Assembly: GCF_033304615.1 (NCBI RefSeq)
Contig: NZ_CP129118.1
Location: 1,174,001 to 1,238,000 of the forward strand
Source of the DNA: Sporosarcina oncorhynchi
GTDB taxonomy: Bacteria > Bacillota > Bacilli > Bacillales_A > Planococcaceae
Length of the DNA: 64,000 nt
Direction of reading: 5' to 3'
Part shown: positions 57,426-64,000 of the stretch, one piece after another
How the letters are laid out: every line of letters begins with the position of its first letter
Numbering within the stretch: the stretch's first letter is position 1
Notes under the pieces: generated by a model
What the model saw: the letters and a program-made list of their open reading frames with translations, nothing else
What the model was told of the DNA's origin: nothing
Databases searched by the model: none
Made by a program: the position numbers and the translations under genes

Positions 57426-58775
57426 TTGTTGTACCAAGAATTGCAACCAGTAGATACATTCAAAATAAAGATGGCGCACCCGTTTTCGAATTATGACAGG
57501 CAGCTCCTCACATTATTCTACCAGCCGCTAATTGGTCCTGATGCAATGAGTCTCTTCATGTCTCTGTGGGCTGATGCAGAACGGGAGAAAGAGGACGAAT
57601 ACAATCATTACTATTTGATGAATTTATTATCAATGCCTTTAGGGCAAGTATTCGAAGCAAGGATTTCACTTGAAGCGATTGGACTACTGCGCACTTATTC
57701 TAAAAAGAATGTGCAAGATCGTTCCTTCCTGTATGAGTTGTTGCCTCCAATGGATGCGAAAAGCTTCTTCGAAGACCCTTTGTTGTCAACGTTCTTATTC
57801 AGCAAAATTGGTGAACAGGCTTATCGGGGATTGAGGTCACGCTATTTGGTTGATGATTCATTGGATGGTCAATTTGAAGAAGTGTCGAGGACATTCCTTG
57901 ATGTATATAAGCCGGTACGTTCCAACATTTCACAAATTGATGACGAGAACAGATCGATTGAAAGCAGGAATGAGTCGTCTGGGCTGCCGTTTGCGTATGC
58001 TGATTTTGACTTCAATTTGCTACGTGCAGGTTTGTCTGAGCAAATGGTTCCGAGTTCAGCACTCACATCCGTATCCAAGCAACTGATTGAGAAACTTGCC
58101 TTCTTATATTCACTAACACCAATTGATATGCAGAAAGTCATCATGATGGCGCTGGATGAAAACCTGAAATTGCCTGAGGAGCGGCTGCGCAAATCTGCAG
58201 TTGATTTTTATAAGATGAATATTTCACAAAATGTCCCTTCACTTAAAAAGGCATTCAAGATGGAAGAGAAACCAGTCATGCCAGAACCCGTAACGAGGGA
58301 AGATGAACTGCTCGTCTATATGGAACAGACATCGCCGCGTGATATGTTGAGAGACTATACAGGAAACGAACCGCTACCTGTAGATGTTCAGCTAGCGGAA
58401 AGGCTTGTGACTGTACATGGATTCACAGTAGGTGTTGTGAATGTACTACTGCATTATGTAATTATCCGCAATGACGGGAAGATAACGAAGAATTATGCAG
58501 AACGAATCGCCTCCCACTGGGCGAATAAAAAGATTGAAACGGCAAAGCAAGCGATGGAAATCTCCCGTAAAGAGCATGATCAATACATCAAATGGCAAAA
58601 GGAAGGCAGCCAAAAATCCACTGGACGTAAGCCGGTCAGAGAAGAAAAAGTACCGGAGTGGTTTAACAAGCCTGAGGAGCAGAAAACAGCCAAAGCGGAA
58701 ACTGATCCCGCCATTGATGAAAAACGTCGTGAATTACAAGCGAAGCTGGATGCCATGAGAATGGAGGGAAAATAA
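57426..58775 (+). CDS. dnaB: Replication initiation and membrane attachment protein DnaB
   Basis: Helicase-loading factor of Firmicutes (not the helicase). 449 residues. The N-terminal DnaB/DnaD winged-helix part (LTLFYQPLIGPDAMSLFMSLW) and a C-terminal DnaB_2 domain with YGxxN-like LVTVHGFTVGVVNVLLHYVI are seen, ending in a highly charged tail. The start is a TTG at 57426; the GGAGGAG site is rather far (12 bases). dnaI follows after one base. Confidence 0.93.
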   Translation: MLYQELQPVDTFKIKMAHPFSNYDRQLLTLFYQPLIGPDAMSLFMSLWADAEREKEDEYNHYYLMNLLSMPLGQVFEARISLEAIGLLRTYSKKNVQDRSFLYELLPPMDAKSFFEDPLLSTFLFSKIGEQAYRGLRSRYLVDDSLDGQFEEVSRTFLDVYKPVRSNISQIDDENRSIESRNESSGLPFAYADFDFNLLRAGLSEQMVPSSALTSVSKQLIEKLAFLYSLTPIDMQKVIMMALDENLKLPEERLRKSAVDFYKMNISQNVPSLKKAFKMEEKPVMPEPVTREDELLVYMEQTSPRDMLRDYTGNEPLPVDVQLAERLVTVHGFTVGVVNVLLHYVIIRNDGKITKNYAERIASHWANKKIETAKQAMEISRKEHDQYIKWQKEGSQKSTGRKPVREEKVPEWFNKPEEQKTAKAETDPAIDEKRRELQAKLDAMRMEGK

Positions 58776-58776
58776 G

Positions 58777-59721
58777 ATGGAACGGATTGGAAATACATTG
58801 AAGCGCGTCATTAATTCTTCGGATCTGGCCGCCAGGTATGAACAAGTTCGCAATGAAGTGATGGAGTCAAAGGGAGTCCAGGAATTCATCCAGGAGCATT
58901 CCAGTGAAATCGACAAATCCGTCGTTGAAAAAAGCCTTGGGAAACTGTTCGAATATGTTTCTGCTTCACATAAATGCGACAAATGCCCGAACATTGACGG
59001 CTGTATAAATGTGATGAAAGGTTTCGAGCCCAAGCTCGTTCTTGCACATGGGTTCATCGATATCGATTACATAAAATGTCCAAATAAGCTTATTGACGAT
59101 GAACGACGCAATATTACAAATATGATTGACAGTATGTATATGCCAAAAGATGTTATGGAAGCTCGCCTTCCCGATGTTGACTTGGAGCATGATTCAAGCA
59201 GGATTATTGTTGTCGGGGAAGCCTGGAAGTTTATGGATGAATTGAGCAGCACGGGTAAATTGCCTGAGCGGGGTTTATACATTCACGGGCCGTTTGGTAC
59301 CGGTAAATCGTATGTGCTTGGCGCATTGGCTAACGAGCTTGCAAACAGACGCATTCGTACGGTTATTGTCTATGTCCCTGAGTTTTTAAGAGAAATCAAG
59401 CAGTCAATCCAAGATCAGACAATGAACGAGAAAATCGACTTCGTCAAAAAAGCAACTGTCCTTATGTTGGATGATTTCGGTGCCGAGTCGATATCTACCT
59501 GGGCACGTGATGAAGTGATCGGAACGATTTTGCAATACCGTATGGCTGAAAAACTACCGACTTTCTTCACGTCGAACCTCAATCATGACGAGTTGGAACA
59601 TCATTTGACATATACGCAACGCGGCGAGAAGGAAGCTGTCAAAGCGCAGAGGATAATGGAACGAATTAAAATGATTAGTAAGCCTGTGCAATTGAAAGGG
59701 AAGAATCGGAGAAATACATAA
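58777..59721 (+). CDS. dnaI: Primosomal protein DnaI, helicase loader ATPase
   Basis: Loads the replicative helicase with DnaB and DnaD. N-terminal zinc-binding part (CDKCPNIDGC), then AAA+ domain with Walker A IHGPFGTGKSYVLGALA and Walker B VLMLDDFGAE. 314 residues. One base after dnaB, GGAGGG upstream. Confidence 0.96.
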   Translation: MERIGNTLKRVINSSDLAARYEQVRNEVMESKGVQEFIQEHSSEIDKSVVEKSLGKLFEYVSASHKCDKCPNIDGCINVMKGFEPKLVLAHGFIDIDYIKCPNKLIDDERRNITNMIDSMYMPKDVMEARLPDVDLEHDSSRIIVVGEAWKFMDELSSTGKLPERGLYIHGPFGTGKSYVLGALANELANRRIRTVIVYVPEFLREIKQSIQDQTMNEKIDFVKKATVLMLDDFGAESISTWARDEVIGTILQYRMAEKLPTFFTSNLNHDELEHHLTYTQRGEKEAVKAQRIMERIKMISKPVQLKGKNRRNT

Positions 59722-59735
59722 TCTGAATTCTTCTC

Positions 59736-59764
59736 TTGCAATTTATGTACCCATTCTTTATACT
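59736..59764 (+). promoter_or_regulatory. Sigma-A promoter of thrS
   Basis: TTGCAA (59736-59741), 17 bp, TATACT (59759-59764). Confidence 0.7.
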
Positions 59765-59771
59765 AATGAAT

Positions 59772-60041
59772 ATTATATTTAAATGTATTGAAGAGGACAA
59801 CAATCGGTTCATCCACTACCAGAGAACAGGGTCGTTTGGCTGGAAGCCCTGCAGTTTGAGATGATCGGTTTACCACCTTGGAACAGCATCAGTGAACTTT
59901 TTGAGTAACTGATGACGGACCCGGCCCGTTAGCCGTTTCAGAGCTCCTTATTTCGGAATTTATCCGAATTGAGGAAGGAAGAAGGGTGGAACCACGAGCG
60001 ATAGCTTCGTCCCTTTTACAGGGATGGGGCTTTTTTTGTAC
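59772..60041 (+). promoter_or_regulatory. T-box leader of thrS (threonine)
   Basis: T-box core GGGTGGAACCACGAGCG at 59984-60000. An ACC triplet near 59872-59877 (Thr) is the likely specifier, though the region reads ACCACC so the exact register is unsure. The terminator pairs AGCTTCGTCCCT with AGGGATGGGGCT, followed by seven Ts at 60031-60037. Uncharged tRNA-Thr would favour the antiterminator. Confidence 0.92.
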
Positions 60042-60068
60042 GAAAAAATAGGAAGAGGAGTGTTTGAT

Positions 60069-62003
60069 ATGTCTGAAAATATTCAACTGAAATTCCCAGA
60101 TGGTGCGATAAAAGAGTTTTCGAAGGGCACAACAACGGAAGATGTGGCAGGTTCAATTAGTCCTGGATTGCGTAAAAGTGCATTGGCCGGTAAGGTCGGC
60201 GATCAGCTGATCGACTTGAAATCCCCGCTTGAAGAGGGCGGAGATTTTTCCATCATTACACCGCAATCAGCTGAAGCATTAGATATTCTGCGCCACAGTA
60301 CAGCGCACTTGCTCGCTCAGGCTGTCAAGCGGAAGTTCCCGGATGCAAAGCTGGGGATAGGTCCAACAATCGATAACGGTTTCTATTATGATATCGATTC
60401 ACCTACGCCAATCACAGCAGAAGATCTGCCTGAACTTGAGAAAGAGATGAAGCGCATTATTGGTGAAAACTTACCGATTGTCCGTCACGATGTTTCTCGG
60501 GATGAAGCAGAAAAACGTTTTAAAGAAATCGATGATGGCTATAAAATCGAATTATTGGAAGCAATTCCTCAAGGAGAGCAAGTGTCCATTTACGAGCAAG
60601 GTGAGTTTTTCGATCTTTGCCGTGGTGTCCACGTGCCATCTACTGGCAAGCTAAAAGAGTTTAAATTGCTAAGCATCGCAGGGGCATACTGGCGCGGTGA
60701 CTCGAAAAATAAAATGCTTCAGCGTATTTACGGAACAGCTTTCTTCAAAAAAGAGGAATTGAAAGAACATCTTCAAATGTTGGAAGAAGCGAAAGAACGT
60801 GATCACCGGAAAATCGGGAAAGAATTGAATTTATTCACAAACTCCCAAAAAGTTGGTCAAGGACTTCCTTTATGGTTGCCAAAAGGCGCAACAATCCGTC
60901 GTATCATTGAAAGATATATTGTTGATAAAGAAATTAAACTTGGCTACGATCATGTGTATACACCTGTGCTTGGCAGTAAAGCTTTATACGAAACATCCGG
61001 ACACTGGGGGCATTACCAGGACGGCATGTTCCCTGTCATGAGCATGGATAATGAAGACCTTGTCTTGCGTCCGATGAACTGTCCGCACCATATGATGATT
61101 TATAAAAACGGTATCCACTCCTATCGTAACTTACCGTTGCGTATTGCTGAGCTCGGAACGATGCACCGTTATGAAATGTCAGGCGCACTATCAGGTTTGC
61201 AACGGGTACGCGGAATGACGTTGAATGATGCACACCTATTCGTAAGACCCGATCAAATCAAGGACGAGTTTAAGAAAGTTGTTCAGTTGATCATCGATGT
61301 CTATAAAGACTTTGATATCACAGATTACTCGTTCCGCCTGTCTTATCGTGACCCAGAGGATACTGAAAAGTATTTTGACGACGATCAAATGTGGGAACGT
61401 GCTCAAAAGATGTTGAAGGAGACGATGGATGAACTTGCACTTCCATATACAGAGGCTGACGGTGAAGCTGCGTTCTACGGACCGAAACTGGATGTCCAAG
61501 TGAAAACTGCAATTGGGATGGAAGAGACGTTATCCACAGTTCAACTCGACTTCCTATTACCGGAACGCTTTGACCTCACATATATCGGTGAAGACGGGAA
61601 GCAGCACCGACCAGTTGTCATCCACCGAGGAGTCGTTTCGACGATGGAACGTTTTGTTGCATTCCTGATTGAAGAATACAAGGGTGCATTCCCGACATGG
61701 CTCGCACCAGTACAAGTAGAAGTAATCCCAGTCTCTCCATCTGTGCATTTTGACTATGCGGATGAAGTACGTGAAAAACTTGTAGCTGAAGGATTCCGTG
61801 TCGATCTTGATAGCCGAGATGAGAAAATCGGTTATAAAATCCGCGAAGCACAAGTTCAAAAAGTACCTTACATGCTCGTTCTTGGCGATAAAGAAGTTGA
61901 ATCCGGTGAAGTAAACGTCCGTAAATATGGGGAACAGAAGTCTGAAGTTATGTCATTTGATGAGTTCTTGAAAGTGATTCGTGAAGACATCGAACATAAA
62001 TGA
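60069..62003 (+). CDS. thrS: Threonyl-tRNA synthetase
   Basis: Charges tRNA-Thr and edits serine. TGS domain (residues 1-65), N2 editing domain with [13 protein letters not shown] and the [12 protein letters not shown] segment, class II core with [13 protein letters not shown] (zinc Cys/His) and motif 3, then anticodon-binding domain. 644 residues from the ATG at 60069 with GAGGAG upstream; the frame is open 15 codons upstream into the T-box. Confidence 0.97.
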   Translation: MSENIQLKFPDGAIKEFSKGTTTEDVAGSISPGLRKSALAGKVGDQLIDLKSPLEEGGDFSIITPQSAEALDILRHSTAHLLAQAVKRKFPDAKLGIGPTIDNGFYYDIDSPTPITAEDLPELEKEMKRIIGENLPIVRHDVSRDEAEKRFKEIDDGYKIELLEAIPQGEQVSIYEQGEFFDLCRGVHVPSTGKLKEFKLLSIAGAYWRGDSKNKMLQRIYGTAFFKKEELKEHLQMLEEAKERDHRKIGKELNLFTNSQKVGQGLPLWLPKGATIRRIIERYIVDKEIKLGYDHVYTPVLGSKALYETSGHWGHYQDGMFPVMSMDNEDLVLRPMNCPHHMMIYKNGIHSYRNLPLRIAELGTMHRYEMSGALSGLQRVRGMTLNDAHLFVRPDQIKDEFKKVVQLIIDVYKDFDITDYSFRLSYRDPEDTEKYFDDDQMWERAQKMLKETMDELALPYTEADGEAAFYGPKLDVQVKTAIGMEETLSTVQLDFLLPERFDLTYIGEDGKQHRPVVIHRGVVSTMERFVAFLIEEYKGAFPTWLAPVQVEVIPVSPSVHFDYADEVREKLVAEGFRVDLDSRDEKIGYKIREAQVQKVPYMLVLGDKEVESGEVNVRKYGEQKSEVMSFDEFLKVIREDIEHK

Positions 62004-62047
62004 AGTTCAATAAAGCATCCATTGTTAACAGTGCAAAATAATAACCG

Positions 62048-62076
62048 TTGACAAAAGGTGATGAAGATGGTAAAGT
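62048..62076 (+). promoter_or_regulatory. Promoter of infC-rpmI-rplT
   Basis: TTGACA (62048-62053), 17 bp, TAAAGT (62071-62076). Confidence 0.6.
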
Positions 62077-62082
62077 TATAAA

Positions 62083-62455
62083 GGTTAATGAATACAGTTT
62101 GTGGTACAAGAAGGAGCTGCCCGCTTCTCACCTATTCGACGCATCAAGTTGTTGATAGGTAAGCACACATTAGTGAACGTGCCGTACATTTATGTACGTA
62201 CACATAAGCGGGTAGACAAATTTCATATTTGTCTACCTTTTTTATTGTCCGGATTACGGGCACCAGTCCCTCGGAATTGCTACGTTCCTAAAGGAAATTG
62301 CATGATAGCTGTTTGTTACAGGTTATTGGCCGTATTTCTGAACGTTCCGGTGCCCTGTGCTCTTCTTAATCGAATGGACTATGGGACTCCGCCGGAATTG
62401 TGGGCGGTATACCCAAACCGTGTATTCGCGAGACAACATTCGGAGGTGGATTACT
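62083..62455 (+). promoter_or_regulatory. L20-type leader of infC-rpmI-rplT with attenuator
   Basis: The 370 nt before infC hold no convincing gene. GGTAGACAAAT (62211-62221) and ATTTGTCTACC (62227-62237) form a strong intrinsic terminator, and the sequence GCCCGCTTCTCACCTATTCG before it is typical of infC leaders in Bacillus. In B. subtilis, L20 binds this leader and promotes attenuation, and the same is inferred here. A 119-codon open frame at 62101-62460 crosses the leader and is not a gene. Confidence 0.8.
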
Positions 62456-62974
62456 ATTAGCAAAGACATGTACGTAAATGAGGGCATTCGTGCCCGCGAG
62501 CTTCGCATGATTGACCACAACGGCGACCAGCTTGGAATTAAATCACGCACTGAGGCGCTTGAAATTGCACAACGCGCGAACTTGGACCTCGTCCTAGTCG
62601 CTCCAACTGCAAAGCCGCCGGTAGCTCGAGTTATGGACTACGGGAAATTCAAGTTTGAGCAACAAAAGAAAGAACGCGAAGTCAGAAAGAATCAGAAAAT
62701 CATCACTACGAAGGAAGTACGTTTAAGCCCGACGATTGATGAACATGATTTCCAGACAAAACTTCGTAACGGTATCAAATTCCTGGAAGCAGGAGACAAA
62801 GTGAAAGCGTCTATCCGTTTCCGTGGTCGTGCAATTACGCACAAGGAAATCGGTCAACGTGTTTTGGATCGCTTTGCAGAAGCATGTAAGGACGTATCAA
62901 CGGTCGAAGTCAGACCTAAAATGGAAGGCCGGAGCATGTTCCTAATACTTGCCCCGACTGCCGAAAAACAGTAA
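62456..62974 (+). CDS. infC: Translation initiation factor IF-3 (ATT start)
   Basis: Binds 30S and checks the start codon. I place the start at the ATT at 62456, seven bases after GGAGGTG; AUU starts are a known feature of infC because IF-3 discriminates against them and so controls its own level. N-terminal domain ([16 protein letters not shown]), basic linker ([20 protein letters not shown]), C-terminal domain to [13 protein letters not shown]. 172 residues. Confidence 0.95.
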   Translation: MSKDMYVNEGIRARELRMIDHNGDQLGIKSRTEALEIAQRANLDLVLVAPTAKPPVARVMDYGKFKFEQQKKEREVRKNQKIITTKEVRLSPTIDEHDFQTKLRNGIKFLEAGDKVKASIRFRGRAITHKEIGQRVLDRFAEACKDVSTVEVRPKMEGRSMFLILAPTAEKQ

Positions 62975-63000
62975 CATCGACGATTTAGGAGGAACAGATC

Positions 63001-63201
63001 ATGCCAAAAATGAAAACTCACCGCGGATCCGCAAAACGTTTCAAAAAGACAGCAACTGGTAAATTGAAACGCGGCCGTGCTTATACAAGTCACCTTTTTG
63101 CTAACAAGTCTACAAAAGCTAAACGCCACTTGCGTAAAGCTTCACTTGTTTCTTCTGGAGACTACAAACGTATCCGTCAAATGCTCACATACATGAAGTA
63201 A
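63001..63201 (+). CDS. rpmI: Ribosomal protein L35
   Basis: 66-residue basic 50S protein; [33 protein letters not shown] is typical and lacks cysteines. AGGAGG precedes the ATG. Second gene of the infC operon. Confidence 0.97.
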   Translation: MPKMKTHRGSAKRFKKTATGKLKRGRAYTSHLFANKSTKAKRHLRKASLVSSGDYKRIRQMLTYMK

Positions 63202-63212
63202 GATTTACAAAA

Positions 63213-63276
63213 CCGTTCACAGTGGGACATGTACAAAGCAATGACGACATGCGTCAGCCGAAATTCCCTGTGAACC
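63213..63276 (+). other. Hairpin in the rpmI-rplT gap
   Basis: GTTCACAG (63215-63222) pairs with CTGTGAAC (63268-63275), the stem continuing as GGGA/TCCC after a one-base bulge. Inside, TGACG (63242-63246) pairs with CGTCA (63252-63256). There is no T-run. It fills an unusually long 117 bp gap. Confidence 0.6.
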
Positions 63277-63318
63277 ACTACTAAAACATTCTTTAGAAAT
63301 AGCAGGAGGTCATGAACT

Positions 63319-63678
63319 ATGCCACGCGTAAAAGGTGGAACAGTGTCGCGCAAGCGCCGTAATCGAGTATTGAAACTAGCCAAAGGTTACTTTGGTTCAA
63401 AACATAGACTTTATAAAGTAGCAAACCAGCAGGTCATGAAATCATACAACTATGCATACCGTGACCGTCGCCAGAAGAAACGTGAATTCCGTAAACTTTG
63501 GATCACACGTATTAACGCGGCAGCACGCATTAACGGTCTTTCATACAGCACACTAATGCACGGATTGAAATTGTCCGGTATCGAAGTAAACCGTAAAATG
63601 TTGGCTGATCTTGCAGTAACAGATGCACAAGCATTTGCTTCACTTGCAGACACAGCAAAAAAATCAATCGCAAAATAA
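63319..63678 (+). CDS. rplT: Ribosomal protein L20
   Basis: 119-residue 50S assembly protein and repressor of its operon. [27 protein letters not shown]-terminus, then the globular RNA-binding C-terminus. CAGGAGG precedes the ATG. Last gene of the operon before a strong terminator. Confidence 0.97.
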   Translation: MPRVKGGTVSRKRRNRVLKLAKGYFGSKHRLYKVANQQVMKSYNYAYRDRRQKKREFRKLWITRINAAARINGLSYSTLMHGLKLSGIEVNRKMLADLAVTDAQAFASLADTAKKSIAK

Positions 63679-63691
63679 GCGATGATCGAAT

Positions 63692-63734
63692 AAAAGCCAT
63701 ACAGCCGACTCTCGTCGGTTGTATGGCTTTTTTG
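63692..63734 (+). terminator. Terminator of the infC-rpmI-rplT operon
   Basis: AAAAGCCATACAGCCGAC and GTCGGTTGTATGGCTTTT form a long stem with a T-run. Confidence 0.9.
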
Positions 63735-63757
63735 AATTTGCAAGATCAGTGGATTAC

Positions 63758-64000
63758 TCTACGTTTCGATACGCGAGCTTTACGTTGTGTTACGAGGCGT
63801 TTACGTTTCGATACGAGGAGTCTACGTTGTGTTGCGGGGAGTCTACGTTTCGATACGAGCCTTCTACGTTGTGTTACGCCGTCTACGTTTCGATACGCGG
63901 TCTCTACGTTGTGTTGCGGGGAGTCTACGTTTCGATACGAGCCTTCTACGTAGTGTTACGCCGTCTACGTTTCGATACGAGAGCTCTACGTTCTGTTACG
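63758..64000. repeat. Array C: alternating TACG(TTTCGA/TTGTGT)TACG units, continues past the edge
   Basis: Twelve TACG-led units start at 63760, 63780, 63802, 63823, 63844, 63865, 63884, 63905, 63926, 63947, 63966 and 63987 (spacing 19-22 bp). They alternate without exception between TACGTTTCGATACG and TACGTTGTGTT(A/G)CG or close variants. The array begins directly after the rplT terminator and reaches the window edge. Open frames across it have no ribosome binding site. Confidence 0.9.

Noticed and set aside
62456..62458. ATT start of infC as a novelty
   Set aside because: Known and conserved for infC; kept only as the chosen start and for comparison with phoP.
62101..62460. 119-codon open frame before infC
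   Set aside because: It crosses the attenuator and leader RNA, has no ribosome binding site and no family resemblance.

Overview
The window is a stretch of low-to-moderate GC chromosome from an endospore-forming member of the Bacillales. Two alpha/beta-type small acid-soluble spore proteins with sigma-G promoters, a Bacillus-type Ku/LigD pair, T-box leaders on tyrS and thrS, DnaB/DnaI primosome genes, EzrA and strong AGGAGG-type ribosome binding sites all point this way. Gene order follows the Bacillus subtilis ytr-ytq-dnaE-acc-pfk-pyk-citZ-icd-mdh-phoPR-polA-gapB-dnaI-thrS-infC region closely but lacks several Bacillus genes (for example malic enzyme between dnaE and accD, and ackA after ytxK). 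A Planococcaceae genus such as Sporosarcina is my best guess; that is an inference, not a search result.

Layout. 1-1355: 5' part of a class A penicillin-binding protein (minus). 1419-3028: tyrS under a T-box. 3080-3514: two adjacent arrays of about 20-22 bp units. 3524-6694: divergent ku and ligD (spore-type end joining) plus a small Asp/Asn/Arg-rich orphan. 6773-7652: rpsD with its leader (minus). 7780-15814: a GGDEF protein, a methionine gamma-lyase-like enzyme, fRMsr, ezrA, and a cysteine desulfurase-thiI pair for tRNA thiolation. 15844-16648: tandem SASP genes. 16787-22661: acyl-CoA ligase, RarD, SppA-RDD pair, Tpx and a YtxK methyltransferase.

22739-26001 is the one clearly accessory region. 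It holds csaA, four imperfect copies of a roughly 200 bp dispersed repeat, and a complete 1620 bp IS231-like element (IS4 family) that has split one repeat copy and left a 12 bp target duplication. A small membrane orphan follows.

26081-46611 is housekeeping: uspA, ald, pepQ-type peptidase, ytkL, ytoI, ytpI, then nrnA-dnaE, a GntR regulator with a clear operator heading the accD-accA fatty acid genes, pfkA-pyk, fxsA/ytvI, and the TCA genes citZ, icd and mdh. 46711-51366: a MaoC protein, phoP-phoR and hflK-hflC. 51471-62003: polA-mutM-coaE, gapB, nrdR-dnaB-dnaI and thrS under a second T-box. 62048-63734: infC-rpmI-rplT with an L20-type leader. The window ends inside a third alternating array (63758-64000).

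Most interesting observations: three arrays of alternating ~21 bp units, two of which share a related core 60 kb apart; phoP readable only from an ATT codon; hflK broken exactly at an A AAA AAC slippery heptamer; a Tpx without its resolving cysteine; a PhoR without an extracytoplasmic sensor domain; a DnaE whose PHP domain has lost its N-terminal metal-binding motifs; and the IS-in-repeat cluster.
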